Notes: a model not told the origin generated them from the letters alone. Shown: positions 30,554 through 43,584, numbered from the stretch's first letter. The stretch: 64,000 nucleotides of DNA from Bisporella sp. PMI_857 (GCA_021307315.1 JAJSPD010000012.1:434001-498000); one strand, 5' to 3'. Translations and numbers: made by a program.

Positions 30554-32599
30554 CTATCGTCGTGCAGCGTCTGTGGGCCCCCACCTATCGTATTGCGGTC
30601 GGGGGAAGGACTCAAATGGTGGCGGGGGTCCTGTTGAGGGAGTAAGGCTTGGGGGTCCTCCTTGTGGAACTGATGGGTCATTCATTCGCAAAGGTGGGAG
30701 GCTTGGAGGCCCTTGCCCTGGAGGGTAGCCAGCAGACAACACTGGAGGGAGCGTCGAAGCCGGAGGGAGCGTGTATGGCACATTTGTAAAGTCACCTGAA
30801 GTATCTGTTCTTCTCCTTCTTGGTGCTCTCTCGGAGGTGCTAGGATCCTGCTGGTAGCCTAGAGGGGGCGGGGGAGGACCACCTGGCGCTGCCTGTCCTT
30901 GAAACGAAGTTGAGCGCATAGATTGTGGACTTGGAGGCGCTTGCATGGCTAGATGCCTCAAATCCTTGCTTCTATAAAGCACATCACGGAATCGATCTCT
31001 CTCTCCTCGATAGAAGTCCCTTTCGCTCTCTGCCTCTCTAATTCTACGCTCTAACTCACGGTTCTGCTGCTGCATCTTCTCGATAGTCGTGCTCGCTTCC
31101 TTCTCTTTCTCTTTTCGTCGTTGACGGAATCGTGCGGAGGCTCCTGCATTGCGCGCGCGCTTCTCGTCAGCTAGCCGTGACGCTTGGTGCACGTCAATCG
31201 GCACGTTAAACACGCCTTGAGAGGTGGTTATAGTCATAAACTGAGATGGGTCCGCACCCTGACGCGAAGGTTTTGCGCTCGTGGTGACGGACACACTGGA
31301 AGGAGGAGCACTGTACGGACCTTCTGTGCCCGAAGCAGATGATGTTTGAAATTGCGGGCCTCCCGCTCCTTGTGCTTGTTGCATTGACGGAGCAAAGCTT
31401 GATCCGGGGAAATAGGAGCCGCTGGTCGGAGGCGGTCCCCCTTTGTAGATGAAAGATGCTGGAGAAGCTTGACTGGAAGATACTCCCGCTGAGGTTGATA
31501 TGCTCGGGCTGATGCTTTGAGCAGGCGATCCTCGTTCGGCTGGTTGTCGCGAGCTTCCGCTTGGGTGTCGTTCGAGAGGAGCAGATCCGCTGGGCCCAGC
31601 AGGTGGAAATCCATAATGCTGTAAATGAGCTCGCTCCGGTGGTGTTGGCGTTGGGGCAGGCGGGGCATCCGGTGGTCCTGCATGTCCAGATGTTGCCGCA
31701 AATCCTACTCCACTCCTATGCGGAATAAATGGAGATCGCTGTGCATCAATGGTTCCTTGACTTGGTCTATGAAGGATTGTTGTCCGAGCACCTTTCGGCG
31801 TCAGTATCCGCCGAGGAGAGCTTCCGCGACTTCTAGAGAAAGTTGATTTATAACCTTCTTGTGTTGGCGAGGTGTTTAAGGACGCTGGCTGACCAGAAAC
31901 CGTGTGTTGTAGACCTGTCATAGGGCTAGGTGCAAAGTGTGCAGGGGGACCGGTCGTAGAATGCTGTGAATCTGTGGTACCAGTGCTCACTCGACGACTA
32001 GAAGTTTGAGCTGCATGGGCTCCTTCAGGCTCCGCCGGATTGAGTATTGAATGCACGGCGAGATCTCTTGATGGCGCTGGTCTCCAGTCTTCACCAGGCG
32101 TTCCTGGTTGTGATACCCTGCCTTGCTGGGGTGACTGCTGAAATCGCGCATGTCCCTGATTTCCAGATTGTTCGGGATGCTGTCTTTCCGCGAGCTGATT
32201 TCCTTGCTGAATGTCATCTCGCTGTTGAAATGGAGCAAGTGTTATTTTCTGTCCATCTGGAGGCGATCGAGATACAGGCCGAGACGCAGGAGGCCGCTGC
32301 GACATCGAGTCCTGTTCCCCTAAGCCTGGATGGTCCCGAGGACCGGGACATTGACCTCCCTCGGCCGCTGCTTCCTTGCTCTGCTTCTGATAGCTCTGAA
32401 GCTTGTTAACGAAATCAGCAAGACGCCTTTCGAGAATGTCTGGTGATTTTTCTCCCGGACCCTGATTCAATCTTGACGATGTCAGTGCGTCCGTAGGAGT
32501 AAATGCGACAAAACTCGGACTCTCGCGCAACGAGCGGCTCAGAGGACCTTGTACAGCCAGAGCGACTGTGTTTGGAGGCTTGCCAATGAGGCCTCCCAG
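30554..32599 (-). CDS. bZIP transcription factor, start codon not found
   Basis: A basic leucine-zipper regulator of about 680 residues in one open frame. The long N-terminal half is rich in Pro, Ser and Gln. The basic region reads KRARNAGASARFRQRRKEKE and passes into a leucine-zipper-like coiled coil (IEKMQQQNRELERRIREAES), near residues 475-530. A Pro-rich C terminus ends WGPTDAARR. The reading frame is open from 32629 downward but has no ATG until 32305, about 100 codons in. The residues before that ATG (SLRESPSFVAFTPTD, ILERRLADFVNKLQSY) look like real protein. The CTG at 32599-32597 has A at -3 and G at +4. Either it is used as a non-AUG start or a short upstream exon supplies the ATG. 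Targets are unknown. Confidence 0.8.
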   Translation of the reverse strand: MGGLIGKPPNTVALAVQGPLSRSLRESPSFVAFTPTDALTSSRLNQGPGEKSPDILERRLADFVNKLQSYQKQSKEAAAEGGQCPGPRDHPGLGEQDSMSQRPPASRPVSRSPPDGQKITLAPFQQRDDIQQGNQLAERQHPEQSGNQGHARFQQSPQQGRVSQPGTPGEDWRPAPSRDLAVHSILNPAEPEGAHAAQTSSRRVSTGTTDSQHSTTGPPAHFAPSPMTGLQHTVSGQPASLNTSPTQEGYKSTFSRSRGSSPRRILTPKGARTTILHRPSQGTIDAQRSPFIPHRSGVGFAATSGHAGPPDAPPAPTPTPPERAHLQHYGFPPAGPSGSAPLERHPSGSSRQPAERGSPAQSISPSISTSAGVSSSQASPASFIYKGGPPPTSGSYFPGSSFAPSMQQAQGAGGPQFQTSSASGTEGPYSAPPSSVSVTTSAKPSRQGADPSQFMTITTSQGVFNVPIDVHQASRLADEKRARNAGASARFRQRRKEKEKEASTTIEKMQQQNRELERRIREAESERDFYRGERDRFRDVLYRSKDLRHLAMQAPPSPQSMRSTSFQGQAAPGGPPPPPLGYQQDPSTSERAPRRRRTDTSGDFTNVPYTLPPASTLPPVLSAGYPPGQGPPSLPPLRMNDPSVPQGGPPSLTPSTGPPPPFESFPRPQYDRWGPTDAARR

Positions 32600-35500
32600 C
32601 TTACGGCAGGTAAATAGCAGGGCTTTTTTCTATTTCGAGATTGTGGCTCAAAGTATTTCGGCTTAGGTATGGAGTGTCGCTAGTATATCGTCAAAGAGAG
32701 TATGAGATGTAGTTGTGCGTGTTTCCTGTGCGATGAGTTGTTTGACAGGGATTCTTCGGGATGATATGGGACGAGTGTTGCTTTATTAAGAGAGGTGCGT
32801 CAAGGTCAGATAAGTGTTGGTACCGATTCTGAGCAGGTGATCAGTGGATAGCAAGGTCACTGGAAAGTTAGACGACTGCACATGCAAAGGGAAGGACCAG
32901 TCGTGACCAAAACAAATCCTGAGGTAAGAATGCAACATACTGTAGCGTGGGATATACGATCTAGACGGACCACTAAGGAGCTTCAAGTTCGACACAGCTT
33001 CCTAACTGGCTAGGGAAGTACTCTTTTTGATTCGAGGAACTCGGATAGTGCTGAAGAATATCGACTCCGGATCTAATATAGGCTGATATAGCTGACGAAT
33101 CGTCTGCAGCTCAGGCGATTCTCAATCCTCTGTGGATGACCGTTATCGTCAGAGCAGAATGTGGAAGATGTTGACGCTTTTTGGTTCAAGCAGATTTTTG
33201 AGCAAGCTAAGAATATTTGCTATGACCTTGGGGACCCCCAAGGTTTTGGAGCTTTGGAGGACCCAGCTGTCCCACGCCAGCGGTGCCCACAGACTCTTTC
33301 TAGCCTGGCTTCGATACCTGGGTTCCCTGAAGTTTTCTCACCGTTCCACCGCCAGAGAGATCAGACAATGCATCACCAGGGTCAAAAGAACTAAGCTGGG
33401 GTGCTTACTTAGACCAAGTATCGGGTGCGGTCTTTGGCTAGGGGAAGCCAAGGTACCGGGGGAGCAGGACGCTGTCCGCCTTGGACGGGTGGGCGGTTGT
33501 CGGTTCAGCAGCCTTTACTCAGATTTGGATTAGCAAAACAACTCAGAGCACTAGGAGCTGAGTAGAGCAATTACTTGATCAAGCGTAGCAGACGTGACAT
33601 GGATGGATTCTGGAGAAGGTTTCGAGCAAGCACTGCATATCAGCACAGTTGCACAAGTGAGACAAGGCGCTGAACGACAGGTAGCCACCAGGTTGGTGAA
33701 GCTTTGAAGCTCGCGCGGAAGCGGATAGCCATGTGAAGAGGTAGGATTAGCATACATGTCTTAAGACCATATCCCTGTACATCACGTTATTATACAGAAC
33801 AGTTAGTAACTGTACAGTAGTGGTATCGTAAGGACAGACACTACTAGTATAGTGTATTACTTTAGACTTGTTTGGTCACGCATCCTTGCCATCACAGGTT
33901 TAGGATCAGGGCTGCGGCCTGCCAGTGATGGACGGGTTGCTGCTCACGGGTGATGGCGGGTAAGGAACTTACCCTGCACTTCCGGAATAAATCCCTCTGT
34001 CAGCATTAGGCCCATCATTTTAGGTTCATTTCAGGGCCCGGGGGAAAGGTTAGGCTCGATTTCTCCACTTCTGAAGCCTGTTGAAAGCCTGAACGAACCT
34101 TAAACAAAGGGGAATTTAGGGGACCATTGGCGCCCAACAAATCACCAAATCGACACTAAAGCGTCAGCTAAATTATCGTGATTCTTTTTGAGTATGGATC
34201 AAATCTGTAAATCTGGGAATTGACGGTGACATAACCTAACAGTACGGTAGCGAAAGAAGCAATATATACACAAGACAGAACTCGAAGCGGTCCTCAGCTT
34301 GCAAGGTCCTCAACGCCAGTTCTTACAAGAAATTGCAGGTTCACTGAAGCTGAATACCGAAATGATGAGAGGTCCACTGCGCAAGGAAGCTTATGATGTG
34401 CTCAGCCGTCCAACCCACTATTCGGTAAATAAGTATGCTCAAAACGGCTTAAAGCGCAAGCATCAGTCAGTTACGACCCTGAAAAACGTTTGAATAGTTA
34501 TCTTGAGGCTTGCCTTTAACAAATTGAGGCGTTTCGTGGGCGAATCCCAAAGAAAAAATGAGGCGCAAGCTCGGAGCTTTATGGTCCAAGTTCACCCGGC
34601 ATATCTTGGATCCTTTGATGATCTTTTCTCATAACGAACCAGCCAGTAATTTCTGCAGTCTCGCAAACCGCTGGTGGGCGCTCGAGAGCCAATCTTGAAA
34701 TGCGAGGCATGAGTTTGACAAAGGAGAGTAGTATACACTGTAAGGATTCGTACACGTGTTTCCTCTTTCTGTCAAAATAGCGAGCTCTCATCCGCATGAA
34801 GCCTTCAAACTTTGTTTTCCAGCCATGTCACATATTAACTCTCCACTGCCATGTTGCCGTCACAAATGCCCCGGTCAAAAGTTGAACAAATAGCACCTGG
34901 AACAGGGGCTGCTAAACTTGCATATTCCTACCTACTTAAGTACTGGTGAGTAGAGCAGTTGGAATTGAAGCGTCATCCTGCAACATCCACGAGCATTCCA
35001 GGTTACATCCATGAAGCTTATGCATCTACACAGGAACCTCTGCAGAATGATGTGTCGAACGGCCTTGCTCAGCGACTCCCATCCTTTTTACAACCCCTTT
35101 CGTATGGTTTCCTGTTTTCTTATGCGTACAATAAGTACGCACCAGCCCTCGTATTATTGCGACATGGCAGGGAGATTGCCTAGGTTGGTTCCGACTTATA
35201 TGAAGCCAAATATGAAGCGCAATCTCTCACTGCCCTTGTCAAAAAGCTCCCCGGCTATTCACTGAATCAGGCGGACGAGGGCGCACCAATCCCAATGGTT
35301 CCCCCACTTATACTAGCCAGCCCAAAGGACCGGTGAGCGGCAGCAAGATGAGGTGCAGAAGCCCCGCTTGCATGCTTGCGCACTGATATCCTGTAGGTTT
35401 GATATCCTTGAGCTGTCCTGGATTGGGACTTTCCAGAACTTTATGGGCTGCACTAGCGTCCCCCTTCGGCAAAAATGTCACCTGAGAAATATATGACCTA

Positions 35501-38500
35501 TCAATTATACCCCATAGAGTTCTGTATTTGTAAAGCACCCATTTTAAGAGATTTCCCAGCGTGGCACAGCAGATCAGATTGCGCAAGAACAGCTGCATAA
35601 CCACCACCTCTACCCTCCCTTTCTCGAGTCGACCTTTCGTGTTCCCATTCAGAAACCCTAGCCATAAGCAGATGAACTTTATATTGAGGTAGTCATACGC
35701 TGCGAGCCGTGCCGCGATCATCGTGCAAATGGTTTCCCAACTCTAATGTATACCAGACGCAATGTGATGCGCAGCGGCCCAAAGGCATCTGTACCTGACG
35801 TTGAAGATCATCTCGTGTTGTATACTAGCTCGAGAAGATCTGGTGCAAAAGAAAGCACATTTGGCGAGTCTAATTCTGGATATGCCCATATTCTCTTCAG
35901 AACTGAAAAGCAATTATTAGTTGCTGATCTGATGAGGCTATCACGAATTTCGCAGGTCACAATAGGCGCTTCGTGAAGTCGAGAACGGTTAAGGTTAGAG
36001 TTCCCGTATAATTGTGATTGGCAAAATTATTCATGCCTCGAGTGTGACATGCAAAGACCAAACTCCCAAACATAATAAAATAATGTCTGCATTGGGACAT
36101 TTATCCAAGATGATTCTGTGGCGATGTGAATTGTTTGATTGGCCGTGTGCATAGTGTGCTTTCCAACACCCTTGTCAATATCCGGACAGCTGGGGAAGCC
36201 TATAATCGCCACAAGCATGCCTGTTTCAGTCCTTCAAAGGTCATAAGATCGTCCTGCATTTAACGATAAGTTGGCTAATTTGCACATTCACAATAATGGC
36301 TCTCACTGAGCATGGAAAGGTGTGAAATGCTGCAGCTGCGAAATTGCAGCGGCGATGGGGCGTGAATGAGGCCGTCCTGGAGCTTGTGGTAAAACTGTTG
36401 CAATAGAATCATGGTTCGAAAGCATTCATAAGTCGTGAACTAGTATGGCTCATCAAAGATATAGTCAAATTTATTATGCCGCTTTGATGATAGGTCCGCC
36501 CCCTCAATTCAAATAAATCTTGACGAGAGATCCCTGATCAACGTCGTCAGCGTCCTCATTTAAAGCTGTTCATTCTGGTAGTCCGTCCACACATGGGGGG
36601 CGCCGAAGTCTCCGAAGGACGGTATTTAGCGTTGGCTAGGGTCCCAAGCTGCTGGGACTGTTGGGAAATGTATCCTGCAATTCTAGCGATTGTCTCACTT
36701 TGTCTTACATTATTTCTGTATTGACCAAACCAAGTTTCCAATCCTCAGAAAAAAGCACTGATTCAAAGTGCAACGGGTGGCTTCCTTGGTAAACCCCTGA
36801 TGGCGTAGGTCACGGCATCAAGGAAGCTCTAAAATCAAGGAGGTGTAGACTGCTCACCTCCTGGGGATATCTCTACCTAAATAGGTGACATAATCCATTT
36901 ATCGCGGACAATTCTGGTACAGTATAAGTATATCGTACGTCATGCCTGCCTTTGAAACCTGCAGTTGCCACTCCGCCGTGATTGTGAGAAAGCCGTGGTC
37001 TTTCATGAACGAGGCGTTACAAAACCACTGGAGAGCGCATAGTACTACAGGTTATGCTGCGTCGCATCCCAGGCTGCACCACATTCGATACCACCAAAGT
37101 ATTATCCAGTCAAGCCTTTAAAACTCAAGGCGAACCATCATTCGAACAACCTGCCCATATTCCAAAGTACGGCAGCCTTATGTTGGCTCACCAAATGCGA
37201 GATGAGATGAGGCAAAATTGTATGATTGGGCATCCCACGATCCCCCCCCACGAACCACAACGTTGGCACCTGCAGCTCAGTTTCCATGATAACGGACTCG
37301 CATACAGTCATGTGCGGAAACACGATCATCCGGATCATTTCAAAACGATATAAACTCCGGCATGAATCTGGATTGTCTATAAGGAGCATGGCAGCGCGGC
37401 ACTTGGGAACCGTATTGTATAGCACTCGTTACAGTGCTGAAGGTTAAGGTTAGGTGGCTGTTTCCATGTCTCCAATGAACACCTCGCATCACCATGTTCG
37501 TTCTTCTGTTTCGTAGCAGCATTAACATCCTGCTTCCGCATGTCATGTTGGAAAAGCCTCGTTGGGTCTGGAGTTCACGGGCGGGTGGAATGAGCCCTCT
37601 TGGAAGTTCTTTTCTTGCCGTTTCTGACTTAGCCAGATCCAACCCAAATTTCTTGAGGATGACAAGATTTACAGACGCGATTGGTCGAGAGTTTTGAGTA
37701 TTCCACGCCTCGAAATTGCATGAATCCTATGATTTCACGGCTTCAGATCCGAGAGCAGCTTGTGCGGGATACAACGTAAGCCGTTAACCAGGTTCACGAG
37801 AGGACTTTCCATTTCTTTCACGTGGTAAACGATAATAGCAAAATTCAGTGGAGCTAAGGTTACCATCGAAAAACCTGGTTTCCACGTGTTCCAGTAAATG
37901 GGTCTACTTCGAACAGCGGTGACCGGCTGCACAAATAGCTCCCGGAAATGATGTGAATGTCCGAACTGACGCACTCTGACACTAATTGTAATTGCATTGC
38001 ATCTGCAGGTTTTCCTGCGTCTCTGGATGTGATTGTGATGAAATGGCGCGCTTAGGCAAGTGATAAGGTTAATTAGTTCCATGCACGTGCCTCTTGTCCC
38101 AGCCTTCGAGTCGCAGATGGAGAAAGCCTCCTTTGGGCATGGTGTTGTTTGTGACAATAATTGCGGTGAGGTGAGTAAGCTGAATATCATGGCATAGCGG
38201 TCAACAAAATCAGAATCGGAACAATCCACGTATCAAAGGTCAATTCCTTGGTCTTCTGAAGCGGTGAGAAACATCTAGCAAGGCAGAGTCGTGGGCCGAA
38301 GAGTTCGCAAAAGGAACGAGTTTCAATGGGTCCCTCGGAAAATGACCAATGACTCGAGATTATGCGGTCGGCCTTCTTGGTAGTTCAATAAATGTCAAGG
38401 CAGCAGCAGCAAGTTGGAATTCCGACCTAGATGTGCGTGTGACGGTCGCCAGATGATGTCAACTAGCACTAGATAGCTTCCAATTTCTAGTTCGTGAATC

Positions 38501-39649
38501 CCGCAGACCATCGAAAATTGGAAGAGTTCAAGCTATGCTCACTTTTCTTCAGGAGACAAATCAAAGCGCCCGGGTATCAAAATATTGAGAGTGATCAATT
38601 TTTCTCAATTGAACCAACAACCACGATTTCCGGTCTCGGATAGTGCCCGCCAACTACCCTCGCTACCAACCAACTGCCGACGACGATGTGACCTCAGCTT
38701 TCATGTTTCATGGTGTGAGGTCTGAAAAGGTATAAACATGCAGCATTGATTGACGCTCTGGGTCAGAGCATGAGGGAACGAAGCAGACAGTGAGTATCTG
38801 AAGTCAGATGTACAGTAGCCTTAACCTTATTCCGGGATTATTGTTATGAGTAAGACAAAGTCTTAATAAATAAGAGAGAAGCTTTTCTAGCAACAGTCTT
38901 CAGAACGAAACGTCACGCGGCCGTTGAACTTTGACACAATATTTGCGTGGTAATGTAACATGCGCAGGCCAGGGGCCAGGAGGTTGCAGAACACAGTCGC
39001 TTCATCTGTAACCCGCGAAGGGTTGAGTCCATAACAACCTTCAACGATCGCACGAGTCGACGTATCATCGAATCGCTGCAAGACGACTTCCGCACGAAAG
39101 GAACAAGAACCGCAATATCTAATAGGAAGCAGGTCCTCCTTTCCGAACCGCAAAATAGATTTCCCGTAGATTGCACCAAAAGCTATTTTCACCACCGCAT
39201 AACGGGACTCGACTACAGGCAAAAGATGATGAACAACCGAAAGAACATCCAAACGACAAAACAAACATATAGATGCAATAGAGCTGCAATTGAGAACAGA
39301 TTTAGAAAGAGCTCGCAAGATATGCTTTCGGGAGAGATAGAACGCTGCGGAAACCAGGCCCGCCGCCCGACTACCGAGCAAACAGAACGAGAATGAAAGC
39401 AATATATATTTCCAAACGAGCTGCTTCTCATGTCTTGTGATGTTCGTTGAGCCTCTCCGCGCCCGTTCTGTTCCAGACTGCTCCCAGTCTCATATTCTAT
39501 CATTATTCAATTCGATACTTCCACTGATTGCAAAAAAAAAAATAAAAAAAAAATTAAAAATTGGATAGATTCTTAGAGGACCTTTCAGTTCCATCATTCT
39601 GGTTTGTGACCCCGCCACGAACCTCCGCCCCACCCTGCCGGAAAGCATC
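32600..39649. other. About 7 kb without a convincing gene
   Basis: The first part must hold the bZIP promoter and leader. Open frames at 33132-33533 (+), 33551-33757 (-), 34959-35183 (+), 35308-35721 (-), 37735-38229 (-) and 38887-39402 (-) show no family signal, splice logic or signal peptide that I can defend. A small inverted repeat (AGGAGGTG/CACCTCCT) lies at 36838-36862. An A-rich tract is at 39529-39560. No transposon ends were recognised. Confidence 0.35.
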
Positions 39650-40808
39650 ATGTCCAACATATTTTTTTCATTCTGGCAATGGCTCCGCTCATTCTTCTCT
39701 GGCCCTAAAACAAGTTCTATGATAGCCGAGATACAGACCTGGGTAGTCAAGGAGCCGTGGCTCAACATCCATTGCTCGCTCGGAGAAGGACCATATTACG
39801 AACCAGGCACCAATACACTCCGGTTTGTCGATATTATCAAGAAACAGCTACATACCGTAGGACTTGCAGAGGGGCCTCGGAGTCTGAAGACTTTGCAGTT
39901 TGATCAACCGGTCGGTGTCACCGCTGATATTGAAGGTCTTGATCCGAGTAAACAGGTCCTGGTCGGAGGCAAAGGTGGGATATATATTCTTGAGCGGGAA
40001 ACAGGAAAGTTGGAGTTGCTGAATAAATTCTATGATGAACCGCATAAGGAGAGAGATGAGGCTCTAAGGAGTAACGACGGAGCTGTGGACCCCCAGGGGC
40101 GATTTTGGGTTGCCACCATGAACGATTTTCATGTTAACCCGCTGACGGATGCTGGTATGTGGACTTCATTTCGCATGTACCTGCTTGAGAGAGCGAACCA
40201 GAGGAGGAAACGTCGATACTGAAAAACAGGTGAAAACCGTTCATTGTTTTGACGTTTTTCGAAAGACCGTCCAGCCATCTAAAAGAAGTTCGTTGACAAA
40301 TTTAGGAGTTCTTTTCCGTTTCAATACCGATCTTACTCGCCACTCTCTGCGTCGTTCACTAATCATCCCTAACTCTGTTGGCTGGTCATGCGATCAAAAG
40401 ACAATGTACTTCACACATTCCACCGAGAAGCGGATAATAGCGTTTGACTACTTCCCTGGCTCCGGCTCAATCTCAAACGAGCGCGTGTTTTGGCAATATG
40501 AAGGGGCTGGAGATCCTGATGGCTTTAAGATTGACTCTGAGGGTAACATCTGGCAAGCAATCTATGGCGACAGTAAAGTCATCAAGATCTCGCCTGAAGG
40601 GAAGGTCGTTGGAGAAGTTTTGTATCCGACTAGATGTATCACATGTCCAGTGTTTATCGGAACAGAGCTATGGGTTACCACGGCGGGAGATGGCGACGAG
40701 AAGGAAACCGAGAGTAAAAGGTATGGAGGGGCGATTTTCAAGGTCGATGTTGGGGTCACGGGTTTGAAAGAGAACAAGTTTAAGCTCGATGATGACCTGA
40801 AGAGATGA
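39650..40808 (+). CDS. SMP-30/gluconolactonase/regucalcin-family hydrolase
   Basis: A six-bladed propeller of the SGL family; members hydrolyse sugar lactones or related lactones with a divalent metal. Exons are 39650-40154 and 40306-40808 (151-nt intron), giving 335 residues. Metal-site landmarks are all present: Glu in SLGEGPYYEP, SNDGAVDPQGRFWVATM, Asn in IIPNSVGWS and Asp in AGDPDGFKID. The N terminus carries a 20-residue extension with aromatic and hydrophobic residues (FFSFWQWLRSFF) before the propeller. Just after the stop at 40806-40808 another frame runs MKEEYGFNLAALKEQNLHL to a stop at 40880, which looks like the natural C terminus. A one-base shift near the stop could therefore have shortened the protein. 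It lies upstream of, and convergent with, a GT2 gene. The substrate is unknown. Confidence 0.87.
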
Positions 40809-40880
40809 AAGAGGAATATGGCTTCAACCTCGCGGCTCTGAAGGAGCAGAATTTGCATCTTCCGAAGACGAGTTTGAATT

Positions 40881-41350
40881 AGACTAATAGACCATTGAAA
40901 ATGATAGAGAATGTAAGCTCTGACTCTATACGTAAGGTGGCACAGCTGTTCCAGAATAACACGCAAGTGCGGTCGTATCGAAGGTACATTGAGGTTGCTT
41001 TCTACAACCAGTCAAGTGATAATTTCGAGTCTCTGGGATAATCCAGGTGGAAGAAGGATTCTCTCTCGGAAGGTCGGCTTTGTAAAGGCAAACGGTATAA
41101 GAATGAGCAACTTGGCCATGTCAACCACCAGATATATCTAGCCAGGCCCTCATTGAATTCGAAATTATTGTCTATCTCTTCCAGAAGCAAACAGGAGCAA
41201 GCGACGATTGTTAGAAGTATCACTGCTTGTCCTTCCTCTCTATATACCCTTAACTCTATTCTCTTTTATTCGCATACCTCGAGCTTGCTGCCTCCTTGTG
41301 CTCCGTCTATCATTTAAAATCACCCATCATGCGTCGTTCGTAGCGGAATT
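40881..41350. other. Convergent intergenic region
   Basis: About 470 bp of probable 3' UTRs between the SGL and GT2 genes. Nothing else is seen. Confidence 0.45.
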
Positions 41351-43584
41351 TTAGATCCACCAACTTATCACGAAGAGTACCGCAACGTACATCATGAACA
41401 TTGTATACAGTTGGACGAAGCCGAGCTCCCATCGAGAGTAAAAACCACCTGTACAAGTGCTCTCCATCTCAGCTTTCTTTAGGTATTTCGCACCGCTAGT
41501 ATTCTTTTCGCCAAAGAAACTATGTCTTGGCGGGACGTCTGGTGGAAACAAAGCATAGCGGATAGGTCCCAGACATGCAATCGCATTGATAAACCAGGGA
41601 TGCGTCGGCCAGCCGACCGTCTGTAGCAAGTTGATAAACAGTAGCCGTCGGCCCTCGTTCGTAGGAAGATGCGCGTCTATTGCTTCTCTAACATGAATTC
41701 CAACGCAGACAACAAACGCCACTGCGATGCATAAGTGAAGCCAAGCCCCACAGTCAAAAAGAATGTAACGAAGACGCTTTATAACCGGGGCTCGTCGAGT
41801 CGGATCCCTTTCGTAAACGGGGCTATGTATTGCGCCGGTAGGTGTAAAGCCGGCCACTTGGCCTCCAAGCCATTCTGGTAAGATAAAAGCTCGAAGCCAG
41901 ACAATTGTGTAGTATGGCATCATGTATACCACTGCTTGCGTATGAACACTGACTTTGTATCCGGATAGGAGTCCATGCAGCCATGTATGAGCATATCTCA
42001 CCAACGCTATCGCGCAATGAAGCCGTAGAAAGAGTATCATCTCATCATCATTTCTCCAGTACGCCATGTTGGTGTTCGAGAGAAAGAAGAATGGTGTCAA
42101 ACACCAGGTGATTGAGTTTAGGTGACAGTTAAGGTGAGCCCAGATCCCGTCTTGAAACCCCATCATCTTGGTCAGGAAGGGCATGTTCTTCGTTTTCCTG
42201 CTGTCTAAAAATCCGTTGAAACGGAAGAATATCTGCGCACCACCGATGTACTTGAGGCGGCTCAAGGTCAGAGTAAGCAAGGAATAGATTATGGATTCGA
42301 CTTACCCATCTCGTAAATTGATTCACATGTGCTAGATAGCTCGTCGGCACAAGACCAAACTGAAGCGATTCGGTTAGGTAGATTGTATCCAATCCCTGAG
42401 CTTGCATGAGAAATGTGCTGTAGACATCTTCGATAAGGGAGGTTCCAGGGAAGCCACCAATGTCTTCCAAAGCTTTCGGCCGAATGACCCAACCCGAACC
42501 CAAGTTCCAGCCGTTACCCGTGAGATCTCCTGTGATGTTCGTGCAACGCCATTCGCGAAGACGAGACTGAACAAGGGGATCATTTTTTGGAACGTTGTAG
42601 AACAACTATTGAGCATTATATATTAAAATCTGTTCTCAAATTGCAAACTTGTCAAAGATATGGAGCTTGTTTCTGACTTACTTGCGCCGGGCAGACCACT
42701 CCGCAATTTGGATTTTGCACAATATGGGGGATGACAGCTCGCAACCACTTTCTTTCTGGAATCATGTCCGCATCTAATCCGGCTATAAACTCACCGCGTC
42801 CTCCGGGCAAGGATTTAGTAAATTTGATGGCATGATTCAGGTTTCCGGCTTTCCAATCACCTTTCGTTTCCCGGGCTGTATAATATAGGTTCGGAAATTC
42901 CTTAGCAAGTTGCTCGACCCAAGACCGCAACGCAGCTGACTTTCCGTCATCTGTGACAACGACACGGTACCTGCTTCTTGGATAGTCCAGGTTGAGGGTT
43001 GCGCGGATAGTGTCCTGAACAAGATCCAGCGGTTCTCTACAGATGGGAACAAGAACATCCACTGAAGGCACATTTCTTCCAAGAATGCGAAGGCGTGGTC
43101 TCCATTTTCCACTTAATGCTTGCAATTTGACAATACCAACAAGCATTACTTGTACTGTGAGCTTTGTTAGCTTTCAGACTCTAGTGGTTAAGAAGGGGGA
43201 TCTACCGCACGTCAGCACTTCGAATGCCAAAAGAAAGGATGTTCCGAAGAGCTGCTTGAGGCTCAGCTGCTTCGTCTGACCAAGCTCAGTCAATGCTTGA
43301 GACTGAACCCAGGAAGTATAAAAACCCAGGATTGGTGCAACCAATGAGGTTACACTAATAAGCTTGGCGAGATACCGTCTTTGAGGTGGTGGCTGCAAAA
43401 GGTCGGGGTCGTCATCATGAGCTAGTGATATAATCTCTGCATCTCCTGAGTTGAATGGATCGCTATTGAAGGTTGAAGATGGCGGTTTGCATGATCCATT
43501 CTTATATCCTTTTATTACTCGACCATTGCGGGCCGTGTGCCGTTGTAGCAGCTGAAGTTGTTCAGAAACGCAGATAGATGACAT
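41351..43584 (-). CDS. Membrane GT2 glycosyltransferase, cellulose-synthase-like
   Basis: A processive-type family 2 glycosyltransferase that would polymerise or add sugars from a nucleotide-sugar at the membrane. Exons are 43584-43206, 43154-42682, 42605-42306 and 42250-41351, giving 683 residues. An N-terminal cytosolic stretch and two membrane segments precede the GT-A domain. The substrate-binding and catalytic aspartates are in TDDG (195-197), DAD (254-256) and SLIEDVYS (about 340-347). The acceptor-site motif is QFTRW (380-384), of the QxxRW type found in cellulose, hyaluronan and beta-glucan synthases. At least four membrane helices follow. The first intron can end at CACAG or, six bases later, at ACAAG; both keep the frame. 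The product could be a cell-surface glucan or other polysaccharide. Sugar specificity cannot be read. Confidence 0.9.

Noticed and set aside
35987..37455. GGTTAAGGTTAG-like motifs suggesting interstitial telomere repeats
   Set aside because: Only isolated copies, not tandem, and not the usual TTAGGG unit.
38887..39402. 171-codon minus-strand frame with hydrophobic start
   Set aside because: No family, no splice partners, and composition not convincing; left as part of the gene-poor stretch.
42129..42605. GT2 exon 3 reading through its intron to QVHRWCADILPFQ
   Set aside because: The spliced frame continues to the conserved membrane part, so the read-through is intron retention only.
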